A stretch of 64,000 nucleotides of DNA, taken from the NCBI RefSeq assembly GCF_020023995.1, contig NZ_NRRD01000002.1:1-64000 (forward strand), in the 5' to 3' direction. The number at the start of each line of letters is the position of its first letter. The first letter of the stretch is position 1. Position numbers and translations under genes: made by a program. The notes beneath the pieces were generated by a model. That model was given only the letters and a program-made list of their open reading frames with translations. It did not search any database and was not told the origin of the DNA. The stretch comes from Rhodobacter sp. TJ_12 (GTDB taxonomy: Bacteria > Pseudomonadota > Alphaproteobacteria > Rhodobacterales > Rhodobacteraceae). Below are positions 33,725-43,539 of this stretch, piece after piece.

Positions 33725-34402
33725 ATGGCTGAAACGAGTCCCCGTCCCCCCCTTGCAACACCCGCCAAATCGCCCCCGGCGGAAGCTGCGGCGCATGACC
33801 GGCTTTACCGGGTTTTGCGCCAGCAAATCCTTGTCGGGGAATTGCTGCCGGGGCAGGCGTTGACGCTGCGCGGGCTTGGCAAGCAATTCGGCCTGTCGAT
33901 GACCCCGGTGCGCGAGGCGTTGCGGCGGCTGGTGGCCGAAGGGGCGCTGACCTTGTCCTCTTCGGGGCGGGTGGCGACGCCGGAATTGACCAATGAGCGG
34001 ATCGAGGAATTGGCAGCTTTGCGGGCTTTGATTGAGCCCGAACTGGCCTCGCGCGCTTTGCCGCGTGCCCACCTTGCGCTGATCGACCGGCTCTCGGCGA
34101 TCAATACGGTCAATGCTGAAGCCGTGGCCAAGCGCGATGCCGTGGCCTATATCCGCACCAATTTGGAATTTCACCGCACGCTTTATTTGCGCGCGCAGGC
34201 GCCCGCGATGTTGGCCGTTTTGGAAACGGTCTGGCTGCAATTGGGGCCGACGATGCGCGCGCTTTACGAAAAGGTGCCCCGCAATGAGCCCCCCCGCCAT
34301 CACCGGCTGATTTTGGCGGCGCTGCGCGCGGGCGATGAGCCGGGGCTGCGGCTTGCGATCCGCACCGATGTGACGCAAGGCTTGCGCCATCTGACGGGCT
34401 AG
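33725..34402 (+). CDS. GntR-family regulator (FCD domain)
   Basis: A 225-residue repressor: an N-terminal winged helix (LYRVLRQQILVGELLPGQAL, then SMTPVREALRRLVAEGAL) and a C-terminal all-helical FCD ligand domain (ELTNERIEELAALRALIEPE...). No ribosome binding site stands before the ATG, and an operator palindrome lies only six bases away, which suggests a leaderless or nearly leaderless mRNA. It could control itself and the nearby thioesterase; the ligand is unknown. Confidence 0.9.
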   Translation: MAETSPRPPLATPAKSPPAEAAAHDRLYRVLRQQILVGELLPGQALTLRGLGKQFGLSMTPVREALRRLVAEGALTLSSSGRVATPELTNERIEELAALRALIEPELASRALPRAHLALIDRLSAINTVNAEAVAKRDAVAYIRTNLEFHRTLYLRAQAPAMLAVLETVWLQLGPTMRALYEKVPRNEPPRHHRLILAALRAGDEPGLRLAIRTDVTQGLRHLTG

Positions 34403-34483
34403 AGCGCGCTTCGTCGCAGCCAGGGCGGTGGAAACACTGGCGACAAAGGGCTAGTCAGGGGCAACAAAATTTACGAGGCCGCC

Positions 34484-34987
34484 ATGACGAACACGATCAC
34501 CGATTCAGAACGCAAGACGCTGGAGATGACGGTGCTGATGACGCCCGATCTTGCCAATTTCTCGGGCAAGGTGCATGGCGGGGCGCTTTTGAACTGGCTG
34601 GACCGCGTCGCCTTCTCGCTCGCCTCGCGCTATTCGGGCCGGTATGCGGTGACGATTTCAGTCGACCAGGTGATTTTCAAAGAACCGATCCATGTGGGCG
34701 AATTGGTGCGGTTTCGCGCCAGTGTGAACCATACCGGGCGTTCGTCCATGGAAATCGGCATCCGAGTCGAGGCGGAAAATATCCGCGAAGGCACGCGGCG
34801 CCACACCAATAGCTGCTATTTCACCATGGTGGCGGTCGATGAAACGGGCAAAACCGTGCCAGTGCCTCCGCTCAACCCCGGCACGGAGACCGAAAAACTG
34901 CGCTGGAAAGCAGCCGAATTGCGCAAGGCGCTGCGGCGCGAGCACGAACAACAAATGGAAGATGCGGCGCAGGGCAAATCCGAGTAA
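34484..34987 (+). CDS. Acyl-CoA thioesterase (hotdog fold)
   Basis: A 167-residue hotdog-fold thioesterase of the YciA/BACH type: LANFSGKVHGGALLNWLDRV (the catalytic Asn/Asp region), VTISVDQVIFKEPIHVGELV and RRHTNSCYFTMVAVDETGK are all conserved. It hydrolyses acyl-CoA, with chain-length preference not readable from sequence. The charged C-terminal tail (RREHEQQMEDAAQ) is helical. It follows the GntR gene on the same strand and is closed by a terminator at 35015. Confidence 0.92.
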   Translation: MTNTITDSERKTLEMTVLMTPDLANFSGKVHGGALLNWLDRVAFSLASRYSGRYAVTISVDQVIFKEPIHVGELVRFRASVNHTGRSSMEIGIRVEAENIREGTRRHTNSCYFTMVAVDETGKTVPVPPLNPGTETEKLRWKAAELRKALRREHEQQMEDAAQGKSE

Positions 34988-35014
34988 GCCCGCCAAGCCC
35001 CAGCCCTAAAAAGC

Positions 35015-35043
35015 AAAGGCCCCGCTTTGGACGGGGCCTTTTT
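35015..35043. terminator. Bidirectional terminator, thioesterase / ilvD
   Basis: AAAGGCCCCG and CGGGGCCTTT form the stem, with A-rich and T-rich flanks (TTTTT after it). It separates the converging thioesterase and ilvD genes. Confidence 0.85.
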
Positions 35044-35063
35044 CTATTGTTCGGGGCGGGCGC

Positions 35064-36899
35064 TTACTTCGGCAAGATCCGCACGCCGCCCTTGGCCGCC
35101 GAAGAGGCCAGAAGCGCGTAAGCTTTGAGCGCGGTCGACACAGCACGAGTGCGCGGCGCGGCGGGTTTCCACGGCAGCGGGCCTTTGGCGGCACGGCGCG
35201 CTTCCAGCACATCATCAGCCACGGCCAGTTGGATGGTGCGGTTCGGAATGTCGATTTCGATCGTGTCGCCGGTTTCAACAAGACCAATCAGCCCACCTTC
35301 TTCGGCTTCCGGCGAGACGTGCCCAATCGACAGGCCCGAGGTGCCGCCCGAAAAACGCCCATCGGTCAACAGGGCGCATTTTTTGCCCAAGCCTTTGGAT
35401 TTCAGGTAGCTCGTCGGGTAGAGCATTTCTTGCATGCCCGGCCCGCCGCGCGGTCCTTCAAAGCGGATCACGACCACTTCGCCCTCGGTCACCTTGCCGG
35501 TCAAAATGCCGGACACGGCATCGTCTTGGCTTTCGAACACCTTGGCCTTGCCGGTGAATTTCAGGATCGAGTCGTCCACGCCCGCGGTTTTCACGATGCA
35601 GCCGTTTTCGGCGATATTGCCAAATAGCACCGCCAAACCGCCGTCTTTCGAATAGGCATGCTCGGCCGAGCGGATCACGCCGGTTTCGCGGTTGCGATCC
35701 ACCTCTTTATAGCGGTTTTGCGTCGAAAACGCCTCTGTCGTGCGCACGCCACCCGGCGCGGCGCGATAAAAGCTGTCCACCGCCGGGTCATTGGCGGTCA
35801 TCACATCCCATTTGGCGATGGCTTCGCCCATCGAGCTGCTGTGCACGGTGCGGCAATCGGCATGCAACAGGCCCGCGCGGTTCATCTCGCCCAAGATCCC
35901 CATGATGCCACCGGCGCGGTGCACATCTTCCATATGCACATGCGACACGGCGGGCGCGACCTTGCACAGCACCGGCACTTTGCGCGACAGACGGTCGATA
36001 TCGTCCATGGTGAAATTCACCTCGCCCTCATAGGCGATGGCAAGCAGGTGCAGCACGGTGTTGGTCGAGCCGCCCATGGCGATATCAAGGCTCATGGCGT
36101 TTTCAAACGCCTCGAACGTGGCAATGTCGCGCGGCAGAAGGCCCGCTTCTTCGCCCTCGTAATGGCGCTTGGTGATTTCGACGATCTTGCGGCCCGCTTC
36201 TAAGAACAGCTCTTTGCGGTCGGCATGGGTGGCCAGCATCGAGCCGTTGCCCGGCAGCGCCAGACCCAGCGCCTCGGCCAGACAGTTCATCGAATTGGCC
36301 GTGAACATGCCCGAGCAAGACCCGCAAGTGGGGCAGGCGGCGCGTTCAATCTCGGCCACTTGGTCATCGGTATATTTGTCATCGGCGGCGGCCACCATCG
36401 CGTCGATCAGGTCGATGTCATGGGCGATCACATCGGGGTTGATCTTGCCCGCTTCCATCGGCCCGCCCGAAACGAAGATCACCGGGATGTTGAGCCGCAT
36501 CGCCGCCATCAACATGCCGGGGGTGATCTTATCGCAGTTGGAAATGCACACCATCGCATCGGCGCAATGGGCATTGACCATATATTCGACGCTGTCGGCG
36601 ATCACCTCGCGAGAGGGGAGCGAATAAAGCATCCCATCATGGCCCATCGCGATCCCGTCATCGACGGCGATGGTGTTGAACTCTTTCGCAACGCCGCCCG
36701 CCGCCTCGATTTCGCGCGCGACCATCTGGCCAAGGTCCTTCAGATGGACGTGGCCGGGCACGAATTGCGTGAAAGAGTTGACCACCGCGATGATCGGCTT
36801 GCCGAAATCGCCATCTTGCATGCCGGTGGCGCGCCACAGGCCACGGGCGCCGGCCATATTGCGGCCATGGGTGGATTTGCGGGAACGATAATGCGGCAT
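35064..36899 (-). CDS. ilvD: Dihydroxy-acid dehydratase
   Basis: IlvD converts 2,3-dihydroxy-isovalerate (and the methylvalerate analogue) to the 2-keto acid in branched-chain amino acid synthesis, using an Fe-S cluster. The 611-residue protein shows [32 protein letters not shown] and [18 protein letters not shown], the cluster cysteines, and the [26 protein letters not shown]-domain. The start at 36899 has a GGAGGA site; a frame ten codons longer is less likely. It is monocistronic. Confidence 0.98.
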   Translation of the reverse strand: MPHYRSRKSTHGRNMAGARGLWRATGMQDGDFGKPIIAVVNSFTQFVPGHVHLKDLGQMVAREIEAAGGVAKEFNTIAVDDGIAMGHDGMLYSLPSREVIADSVEYMVNAHCADAMVCISNCDKITPGMLMAAMRLNIPVIFVSGGPMEAGKINPDVIAHDIDLIDAMVAAADDKYTDDQVAEIERAACPTCGSCSGMFTANSMNCLAEALGLALPGNGSMLATHADRKELFLEAGRKIVEITKRHYEGEEAGLLPRDIATFEAFENAMSLDIAMGGSTNTVLHLLAIAYEGEVNFTMDDIDRLSRKVPVLCKVAPAVSHVHMEDVHRAGGIMGILGEMNRAGLLHADCRTVHSSSMGEAIAKWDVMTANDPAVDSFYRAAPGGVRTTEAFSTQNRYKEVDRNRETGVIRSAEHAYSKDGGLAVLFGNIAENGCIVKTAGVDDSILKFTGKAKVFESQDDAVSGILTGKVTEGEVVVIRFEGPRGGPGMQEMLYPTSYLKSKGLGKKCALLTDGRFSGGTSGLSIGHVSPEAEEGGLIGLVETGDTIEIDIPNRTIQLAVADDVLEARRAAKGPLPWKPAAPRTRAVSTALKAYALLASSAAKGGVRILPK

Positions 36900-36977
36900 G
36901 GGGTCCTCCGGGCGGCATAGGTTGCGCACCTTCTAGCGCAGCCCGGAGGGGAATGCCAATGACGAAGCCTTGCGGCG

Positions 36978-38174
36978 TTACGCCATCAGCTCTACCGCCA
37001 TCGCCGTGGCTTCGCCGCCGCCGATGCAAAGTGTTGCCACGCCGGTTTCCAGCCCATGGGTTTTGAGCGCGGCCAAAAGCGTGACCAGCACCCGCGCGCC
37101 AGAGGCGCCGATGGGGTGGCCAAGCGCGCAGGCCCCGCCGTGGATGTTGACCCGCTCATGCGGCAGATCAAGCGCCTGCATCGCCGCCATGGCGACCACG
37201 GCAAAAGCCTCGTTCACCTCGAAAAGGTCCACCTTGGCCAGATCAAGATCGCATTTCCCGGCCAGCGTTTTTAGCGCGCCGATGGGCGCGGTGGGGAAAA
37301 GGTTTGGCTTATCGGCATGGGTGGCATGGCCCAGCACGCGCGCAAGTGGGGTGAGGCCGCGCCTTTCCGCCTCGGAGGCGCGCATCAGCACCAACGCCGC
37401 CGCCCCGTCCGAAATCGACGAGGAATTCGCCGCCGTCACCGTGCCATCTTTGCGAAAAGCGGGTTTGAGGGTGGGAATTTTGTCCAGCCGCGCCTTGCCG
37501 GGTTGTTCGTCGATGGCCACCACCGTGTCGCCCTTGCGGCCTTGCAAGGTCACAGGGGCAATTTCTCCCGCAAAATACCCCGCCTCAATCGCGGCTTGCG
37601 CGCGGGTGAGCGAGGTGATCGCATATTGGTCTTGCGCCGCGCGGCTCAAACCGAAGCTTTCGGCGCAATCCTCGGCAAAGGTGCCCATCAGGCGGCCCTT
37701 GTCATAAGCGTCTTCTAGCCCGTCAAGGAACATGTGATCGAGCACCTGTCCATGGCCGATCCGGTAGCCGTCGCGCGCCTTGGGCAAAAGGTAAGGCGCA
37801 TTGGTCATGCTCTCCATACCGCCCGCCAGCACCACTTGGGCCGTGCCTGCCGCAAGCAGATCATGGCCGAACATCGCCGCTTTCATGCCCGAGCCGCACA
37901 TCTTGTTGATGGTGGTGGCGCCCGTGGCAAGGGGCAGCCCTGCGCCAAGGCTGGCCTGCCGGGCAGGGGCTTGGCCTTGGCCTGCGGGTAAAACGCAGCC
38001 CATGATCACCTCTTCCACCGCCGCGGAGGGCAGCCCGGCGCGGGCCACCGCCGCCGCAATCGCCACCCGGCCCAGATCGGCGGCGGACGCCGTGCTTAGA
38101 GCGCCTTGAAATCCCCCCATCGGTGTGCGCGCCATGCCAACAATGACAATCGGGTCCGTTTTCGTCTCTGCCAT
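36978..38174 (-). CDS. Acetyl-CoA acetyltransferase (thiolase)
   Basis: A 398-residue thiolase II. The nucleophile is Cys93 ([10 protein letters not shown]); the C-terminal [16 protein letters not shown] and [10 protein letters not shown] carry the catalytic His and second Cys. The start [18 protein letters not shown] is chosen from 38174. It joins two acetyl-CoA or cleaves acetoacetyl-CoA (or longer/branched 3-ketoacyl-CoA). The adjacent HSD10-type dehydrogenase 12 bases upstream supports a beta-oxidation or isoleucine-degradation role rather than polyhydroxybutyrate synthesis, but both remain possible. Confidence 0.94.
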   Translation of the reverse strand: MAETKTDPIVIVGMARTPMGGFQGALSTASAADLGRVAIAAAVARAGLPSAAVEEVIMGCVLPAGQGQAPARQASLGAGLPLATGATTINKMCGSGMKAAMFGHDLLAAGTAQVVLAGGMESMTNAPYLLPKARDGYRIGHGQVLDHMFLDGLEDAYDKGRLMGTFAEDCAESFGLSRAAQDQYAITSLTRAQAAIEAGYFAGEIAPVTLQGRKGDTVVAIDEQPGKARLDKIPTLKPAFRKDGTVTAANSSSISDGAAALVLMRASEAERRGLTPLARVLGHATHADKPNLFPTAPIGALKTLAGKCDLDLAKVDLFEVNEAFAVVAMAAMQALDLPHERVNIHGGACALGHPIGASGARVLVTLLAALKTHGLETGVATLCIGGGEATAMAVELMA

Positions 38175-38185
38175 GTCTGCGCCCC

Positions 38186-38953
38186 TTATTTCGCGGCCAT
38201 GCGCAAAGCGCCATCCAGCCGGATCACCTCGCCATTGAGCATCTGGTTTTCGCAAATATGACGCACCAAGGCGGCATATTCGCCCGGATCGCCCAGACGC
38301 GGCGGAAAGGGGACAGAGGCGCCAAGACTGTCTTGCACCTCTTGCGGCAGGCCCGCCATCATCGGGGTGTGGAAAATGCCCGGCGCCACGGTGACGACGC
38401 GAATGCCATGGCGCGCAAGTTCGCGCGCGGCGGGCAGGGTCAGCGCGGCAACGCCCCCCTTTGAGGCCGCATAGGCCGCTTGTCCGATCTGCCCGTCGAA
38501 GGCCGCGATCGAGGCGGTGTTGACGATCACGCCCCGCTCCCCGCCCGGGCCGGGGGTGTTTGCCGCCATCGCCTCGGCGGCAAGCCGCAGCATGTTGAAG
38601 CTGCCCACAAGGTTGATGGAAATCGCCCGGGCGAAGCTGTCAAGCTTATGCGCCCCTTCGCGGCCCAAGATCTTTTCGCCGGGGGCGACGCCCGCGCAAT
38701 TCACCAGCCCGTCAAGCCGCCCGAATGTGTCTTGCGCCAAGGCGATGGCGGCTTTCCCATCCGCCTCTTGCGTGACATCGGCGCGGCAAAATCGGGCCTG
38801 TGGGCCGAGGGTTTCGGCGGTGGCCATGCCCGCCTCGGCATTCACATCGACCAACACCACCGAACCGCCCGCGCGCACAACCATCTGCGCGACAGCCGCG
38901 CCCAGACCCGATCCGCCGCCGGTCACGGCGAAGGTCTTGCCTTCGATCTGCAT
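38186..38953 (-). CDS. 3-hydroxyacyl-CoA dehydrogenase, HSD10-type SDR
   Basis: This 255-residue SDR has TGGGSGLG (about 11-18), the [11 protein letters not shown] loop, [20 protein letters not shown] (catalytic Ser and Tyr-x3-Lys) and an [20 protein letters not shown] segment, matching the type-2 3-hydroxyacyl-CoA dehydrogenases. It oxidises 3-hydroxyacyl-CoA with NAD. AAGGGAGG precedes the start. It is co-transcribed with the downstream thiolase and is followed upstream by the FCD regulator, the probable controller of the pair. Confidence 0.92.
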   Translation of the reverse strand: MQIEGKTFAVTGGGSGLGAAVAQMVVRAGGSVVLVDVNAEAGMATAETLGPQARFCRADVTQEADGKAAIALAQDTFGRLDGLVNCAGVAPGEKILGREGAHKLDSFARAISINLVGSFNMLRLAAEAMAANTPGPGGERGVIVNTASIAAFDGQIGQAAYAASKGGVAALTLPAARELARHGIRVVTVAPGIFHTPMMAGLPQEVQDSLGASVPFPPRLGDPGEYAALVRHICENQMLNGEVIRLDGALRMAAK

Positions 38954-39077
38954 GTTATCCTCCCTTGGGCCTCTCCCTTGCCCTAGGGTCAAATCTACCG
39001 GGGCCGGGGCGCGAGACAACCGCGAAGGGCGGGGCGCGACGTAACGGAATTTTCTGGCTTCACGCGGCGCGGGGCGC

Positions 39078-39863
39078 TTAGGCCTCCGGTTTTGCGGCTT
39101 TTTCGCTTTGATGTTGCAGGCGCAGCCGCGCCAAAGCCTCATGGCGTTCGGCCTTGCGCTGCTCGGCCAAGGCCACTTCGACAAAATCCATATGCGCGGC
39201 CACCGCGGCCCGGGCCGCCGCCCCGTCACGCGCCTGAATCGCGGCATTGATACCGCGATGCTGTTCCAAAAGCGCATCGCGGGTGGAGCGATTGCGGAAC
39301 ATGATCTGGCGGTTATAGAACACGCCCTCGGCCAAAAGATCGAACATCGAGCGCATCATATGCAGCATGATGATGTTGTGCCCGGCTTCGACGATGGCCA
39401 TGTGAAATTGCGCATCGAGCCGCGCTTCATCGGCGGGATTGCGCTTGGAGTGCACCGCTTCCATACGGGCAAAAAGCGTGTCGATCACCTTAAGATCGGT
39501 GTCCGAGCCCAGCCGCGCGGCGCGCTCGGCCGCCATCCCTTCCAGATCGCGGCGAAAGGCCAGATAATCGAAAACGGCTTGGTCATTGCGGGCGAAAAGC
39601 TCGATCAGCGCAGGCGAAAAGGCATGCCCCAGCACTTCGGCAACAAAGATGCCAGAGCCCGCCCGGGTGGTCAAAAGACCGGCGTCTTGCAGCTCGGCCA
39701 CCGCTTCGCGCAGCGACGGGCGCGACACCGCCAGCCGCTCCGACAATTCGCGTTCAGAGGGCAGCCGTTCGCCGGGGCGCAGCACGCCTTGCAAGATCAG
39801 GTTCTCGATCTGGCGCACGACGGCCGAGGCCAGCTTTTCGGATTCAATCTTTTGAAACGGCAT
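39078..39863 (-). CDS. FadR/GntR-family regulator (FCD domain)
   Basis: A 261-residue regulator with an N-terminal GntR winged helix ([40 protein letters not shown]) and an FCD ligand domain from about residue 100. It lies upstream of, and on the same strand as, the HSD10 dehydrogenase and thiolase genes, so it may control them in response to an organic or acyl-CoA signal. A GGTCA-N7-TGACC palindrome 13 bases before its start (39877) suggests autoregulation. Confidence 0.9.
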   Translation of the reverse strand: MPFQKIESEKLASAVVRQIENLILQGVLRPGERLPSERELSERLAVSRPSLREAVAELQDAGLLTTRAGSGIFVAEVLGHAFSPALIELFARNDQAVFDYLAFRRDLEGMAAERAARLGSDTDLKVIDTLFARMEAVHSKRNPADEARLDAQFHMAIVEAGHNIIMLHMMRSMFDLLAEGVFYNRQIMFRNRSTRDALLEQHRGINAAIQARDGAAARAAVAAHMDFVEVALAEQRKAERHEALARLRLQHQSEKAAKPEA

Positions 39864-39876
39864 GTCTCCCCCTCGC

Positions 39877-39893
39877 GGTCAGAAACTATGACC
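39877..39893. promoter_or_regulatory. Palindromic operator of the FCD regulator
   Basis: GGTCA-GAAACTA-TGACC is an inverted repeat with 5-bp arms. It lies 13 bases upstream of the regulator start codon, where a repressor would overlap the promoter. Confidence 0.5.
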
Positions 39894-39916
39894 AATGCCA
39901 AGGGCGGGCAAGATAG

Positions 39917-39946
39917 AAAGCCGGGCCCGTGGGATGGCCCGGCTTT
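39917..39946 (-). terminator. Terminator after the OmpA-type gene
   Basis: AAGCCGGGCC and GGCCCGGCTT form a perfect 10-bp stem with an 8-base loop. It lies 45 bases after the OmpA stop on the minus strand and before the FCD regulator. Confidence 0.75.
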
Positions 39947-39990
39947 TGCGGTGGTGGATTTCAGGGCGCGTTGGGCCGCGCCAGACTGGC

Positions 39991-40659
39991 TTAGCGGTTC
40001 GGGCGAATGATGAATTCGACGCGGCGATTGCGCGCCTTACCCTCGGCCGTGTAGTTCGAGGCAACCGGTTGATCTTCGCCCCGGCCATAGGCCACGACGC
40101 GTCCGTGCGGCACACCGGCGCCCACCAGAATATCGGCCACAGCGCGTGCGCGCGCTTCCGACAGGCGTTGGTTATAGGCGGCCTCGCCATCGGCGTCGGT
40201 ATGGCCGATCACCTCCACCGTTGTATCGGGATAGCGGTTCAGGCTGCCCGCCAGTGTATAAAGGTCGCGCTGCAAATCGGGGCGCACGCTGGCGCTGTCG
40301 GTTGCAAACAGCACGTCTTGCGGCATGGTCACGACCAATTCGCTGCCGGTGTTGACGACCGAGGTGCCATTGGTGTCCAGATCGCGGCGCAATTCCTGTG
40401 CCTGACGGTCCAACTGGTTGCCGATCGCGCCGCCGATCAGGCCGCCGATCATCGCGCCCGCAGCGGTTTTGGCCAGCCGGTCGTCGCCATTGCTGGTGGC
40501 GCCGATGGCGCCGCCGATCAGCGCGCCGGTGATCGCACCGGACCGGGTGTTGGCATTGGGATCGGGATTGCCGTTATAGCCTTGGCTATAAGGGTCGGTG
40601 CAGGCGCCCAGCGCGAAAAGGGACGCACTGGCGGCCAGAAGAAGCGGGGTTTTGGTCAT
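39991..40659 (-). CDS. OmpA-family lipoprotein with glycine zipper
   Basis: A 222-residue outer-membrane lipoprotein. The signal MTKTPLLLAASASLFALGAC ends in a lipobox (Cys20). A glycine-zipper region (GAITGALIGGAIGATSNG, AGAMIGGLIGGAIGN) follows and could form a helical hairpin in the membrane. The C-terminal OmpA domain (about 105-215) has the peptidoglycan-binding motif TVEVIGHTDADGEAAYNQRL and NRRVEFI. It links outer membrane to peptidoglycan. The start at 40659 is set by the signal peptide. Confidence 0.92.
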   Translation of the reverse strand: MTKTPLLLAASASLFALGACTDPYSQGYNGNPDPNANTRSGAITGALIGGAIGATSNGDDRLAKTAAGAMIGGLIGGAIGNQLDRQAQELRRDLDTNGTSVVNTGSELVVTMPQDVLFATDSASVRPDLQRDLYTLAGSLNRYPDTTVEVIGHTDADGEAAYNQRLSEARARAVADILVGAGVPHGRVVAYGRGEDQPVASNYTAEGKARNRRVEFIIRPNR

Positions 40660-40763
40660 GGTCTGCCCTGTCGTTACGCGGCCTTGCGGCCATTCCACCT
40701 ATCATACCCCGGAAAACGGCGCGGGTTCCATGCTCGTGCTGCGTGCGGGCAAGTTTTCGCGCA

Positions 40764-41714
40764 TCACTTCTGGGCGAGCGGTGCCGCGTCGGTGCTGGCG
40801 GCGTCGCGGCGCGCGGCCTCGCGGGCCAAAATCGCGCGCTTGATGCCCAGCCCCCAATGATAGCCGCCAAGGCCGCCCGATTGCCGCAAAACCCGGTGGC
40901 AGGGGATCAACAACGCAACCGGGTTGCGCCCCACCGCAGTGCCCACGGCGCGCGCGGCTTTGGGCGCACCGATCTGCCGGGCGATCTGGGCATAGCTGGT
41001 CACCGCGCCCGGCGGCAGGGCCAGAAGCGCCTCCCAGACCTTCAGCTGGAAAGGCGCGCCGGTCAGCGCAAGCGTTGCGCTGCCGCGCCCTTCCAGCGCG
41101 ACATCGGCAAGCGGGGCGACCGATTGCGGATCTTCTTGTAGCCGTGCGCCGGGCCAGCGGCGCGCCATATCCGCGAACGCCGCGTCAAAGCCGATTTCGG
41201 CGGTAAAGGCCAATCCGCAAATGCCCCGATCTGTGGTGAACACCAGCGCCTCGCCAAAAGGCGAGTCAAACCGGCCCCAGCGGATGACCAGCCCCGCCGC
41301 GCCATTGGCAAAGCGGCCCGGTGTCATCGCCTCCCAGCGCAGCACCAGATCATGCAGCCGCGAGGCGGTCGAAAGACCCGCCGCCGCCGCCACGGTGCCG
41401 AGCGGCAGGTTCTGTGCCAAAAGATCCCGCGCAAGCGACAGCGACAGATATTGCGTGTAGCGCTTCGGCGAGACCCCGGCCCATGCGGTGAAAAGGCGTT
41501 GAAAATGTGCGGGCGATAGGCCCAGCCGCGCCGAAAGCTCTGCCAAGGAGATATGCGCAGGCCGCCCTGCGGCCAAAGCCTCGGCTTGGGCCGCGTCGAT
41601 CTCGGCGATGGCGCGCGCGATCACACGATAATGGTAGCGGTCTTCCAGCGCGGTTTGCGTGGGGGCCGTGAGCGGGGCCGCAGCGGACGCGGAAAGGGGC
41701 GGGCAATCGGGCAT
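40764..41714 (-). CDS. AraC-type / O6-methylguanine-DNA methyltransferase fusion (Ada-like)
   Basis: This 316-residue protein joins an AraC-type helix-turn-helix domain (about 55-150; SLAELSARLGLSPAHFQRLF) to a C-terminal methyltransferase (about 170-305) with the catalytic Cys in NPVALLIPCHRVLR. It repairs O6-methylguanine by transferring the methyl group to itself. It lacks the N-terminal zinc-Cys methyl-phosphotriester domain of E. coli Ada, so it may not act as an adaptive-response switch. It is monocistronic. Confidence 0.93.
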   Translation of the reverse strand: MPDCPPLSASAAAPLTAPTQTALEDRYHYRVIARAIAEIDAAQAEALAAGRPAHISLAELSARLGLSPAHFQRLFTAWAGVSPKRYTQYLSLSLARDLLAQNLPLGTVAAAAGLSTASRLHDLVLRWEAMTPGRFANGAAGLVIRWGRFDSPFGEALVFTTDRGICGLAFTAEIGFDAAFADMARRWPGARLQEDPQSVAPLADVALEGRGSATLALTGAPFQLKVWEALLALPPGAVTSYAQIARQIGAPKAARAVGTAVGRNPVALLIPCHRVLRQSGGLGGYHWGLGIKRAILAREAARRDAASTDAAPLAQK

Positions 41715-41797
41715 GTCTGGTCTCCTTCGCCCAGATTAGCCCGGCGGAAGACCGATGCGCGACCCGAAAGCTGCGCAATCGCGTCACCTGTCCGTGC

Positions 41798-42733
41798 TTA
41801 GGCGGCCAAGCGGCGCGCGCGCGCGATCCGTTCGCGGCGGAACATCGCCACTTCCCAATCTTCCAGCCAAGCGCGGGCCGGATTGGCATGGCCAGCCGCC
41901 ACGCGGGCAGTCAGCGCGCCGCGCATCCGGTCGGGCAGCAGAGAAAGATAGGCCGCATCGGCATGCACGGTCGACACCCACATCCCTTCGGCCAGCACCA
42001 CTTCGGGGGTAGGGAACAGCATGGAATAAAGTTGTTGGCGGCCCGGCCCGGCCTCGGCCTTGGGCAGGGCATGTTTGGCCTTGGCGAACATTTCGCTTTC
42101 GCCAAACCACAATTCCAGTTCGTGCCCGGCCAGCAAGACACCTGTGCCGGGCGACAGCAGCACATCGCGTTCGGGCAGGGCGGCGCCGAAACATTCGGTG
42201 GCCAGAACCAGCGGACGCGTTTCTTCGGGCGCGCGGCGCGGCATGGTGTGCAGCCCGACCCAAAGCAGCGATTGATACCCGTTGTCGCGCGTCAGCACGC
42301 GGTCGCCCGGGCGCAGCCAGTCGATCGGCGTGGGGCCGTCGGCGGTGGCGATCATCGTGCCGGTGCCAAGCGCGGGAATCGCGGCAATTTCTTCTGGGCT
42401 GGCGGCGCGGGCGGGCAGGGCAAAGGGCTCTGCCTCGGGGTATTCGGCGCCCGGTTCCAGCAGGTCCGAGGGCATGAACAGGCACAAGACCCCGTCGATC
42501 TCGATCCGGTCGAGCCGCAAGGTGCCCCCTTCGGGCTTTTCCAACAGCAGCGGCACATCGGCGGTCATCGTGCCTTGCCGCAGCGTGCTGCCCAGCGGGT
42601 CTTTCAGCGCGGCACCGCTTTCGTCATGGGTGATTTTCCACATCATCGTTTCGGCATCGAAATCATGGGCCAGCGACCACGTCTTGCGCTCGGCATCGAA
42701 ACTTAGAACCGAAACCGGATAACCGTCTTCCAT
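41798..42733 (-). CDS. Hint-domain protein without the N-terminal cysteine
   Basis: This 311-residue protein has a Hint (Hedgehog/intein) domain in the second half: ALGTGTMIATADGPTPIDWL, RPGDRVLTRDNGYQSLLWVG, an LVLATECFG strand, then VLLSPGTGVLLAGHELELWF and VHADAAYLSLL. Classical Hint domains start with a Cys (CFxxGT); here the aligned residue is Gly/Leu-Gly, so self-splicing or autoprocessing looks lost. The N-terminal 115 residues are unfamiliar. Such truncated Hint proteins are frequent in Rhodobacterales, with no known function. Confidence 0.8.
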   Translation of the reverse strand: MEDGYPVSVLSFDAERKTWSLAHDFDAETMMWKITHDESGAALKDPLGSTLRQGTMTADVPLLLEKPEGGTLRLDRIEIDGVLCLFMPSDLLEPGAEYPEAEPFALPARAASPEEIAAIPALGTGTMIATADGPTPIDWLRPGDRVLTRDNGYQSLLWVGLHTMPRRAPEETRPLVLATECFGAALPERDVLLSPGTGVLLAGHELELWFGESEMFAKAKHALPKAEAGPGRQQLYSMLFPTPEVVLAEGMWVSTVHADAAYLSLLPDRMRGALTARVAAGHANPARAWLEDWEVAMFRRERIARARRLAA

Positions 42734-42894
42734 AATACCTCCTGCCGCAATTCGCGCCGACTCGATCTTCAGTGTTTCCGATCACGGCAAACGAAGCGTT
42801 AACAAGGGCGGCAAATCGCCCCCATTTCTCGGAAATCGGTTAACCCGGCGTGCAGGCCCTTGCCGGAACGCCAAGGGGCGGGCAGAAGGGGGGC

Positions 42895-43539
42895 ATGGTG
42901 GCACAACTGGATTACGCCCGGATGCAGGAGGTCTTCCGCCGGTTTTCGGCGGCTGAGCCGCATCCAAAGGGCGAGCTTGAACATACCAATGCCTTCACGC
43001 TTTTGGTGGCGGTGGCGCTTTCGGCGCAGGCGACCGATGTGGGGGTAAACAAGGCCACGCGTGCGCTGTGGCCGGTGGCCGATACGCCCGAAAAGATGCT
43101 TGCGCTGGGCGAAGAGGGGCTGATCGCGCATATCCGCACGATCGGGCTTTACCGCAATAAGGCCAAGAACGTGATCAAGCTGAGCCGGATCTTGGTGGAA
43201 GACTATGACGGGCAGGTGCCCAGTTCCCGCGCCGCCCTGACCCGCTTGCCCGGCGTGGGCCGCAAAACCGCCAATGTCGTTCTCAACATGTGGTGGGGGC
43301 ATCCGGCGCAGGCAGTCGATACCCATATCTTTCGTGTCGGCAACCGTACGGGCATTTGCCCGGGCAAGGATGTCGAGGCGGTCGAACGTGCCATCGAAGA
43401 CAATGTGCCGGTGGAATGGCAACGCCATGCCCATCACTGGCTGATCTTGCACGGGCGGTATATTTGCACCGCCCGCAAACCCCGCTGCGCCGATTGCCTG
43501 ATCCGCGATCTGTGCCGTTTCGAGGAGAAAACCGAATGA
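42895..43539 (+). CDS. nth: Endonuclease III
   Basis: Nth is a 214-residue base-excision repair glycosylase/AP lyase. The helix-hairpin-helix LPGVGRKTANVVLN carries the catalytic Lys, AVDTHIFRV the catalytic Asp, and the C-terminus the [4Fe-4S] loop (C-x6-C-x2-C-x5-C: CTARKPRCADCLIRDLC). The start at 42895 follows an AGAAGGG site. It overlaps the next gene by four bases (ATGA). Confidence 0.97.
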   Translation: MVAQLDYARMQEVFRRFSAAEPHPKGELEHTNAFTLLVAVALSAQATDVGVNKATRALWPVADTPEKMLALGEEGLIAHIRTIGLYRNKAKNVIKLSRILVEDYDGQVPSSRAALTRLPGVGRKTANVVLNMWWGHPAQAVDTHIFRVGNRTGICPGKDVEAVERAIEDNVPVEWQRHAHHWLILHGRYICTARKPRCADCLIRDLCRFEEKTE

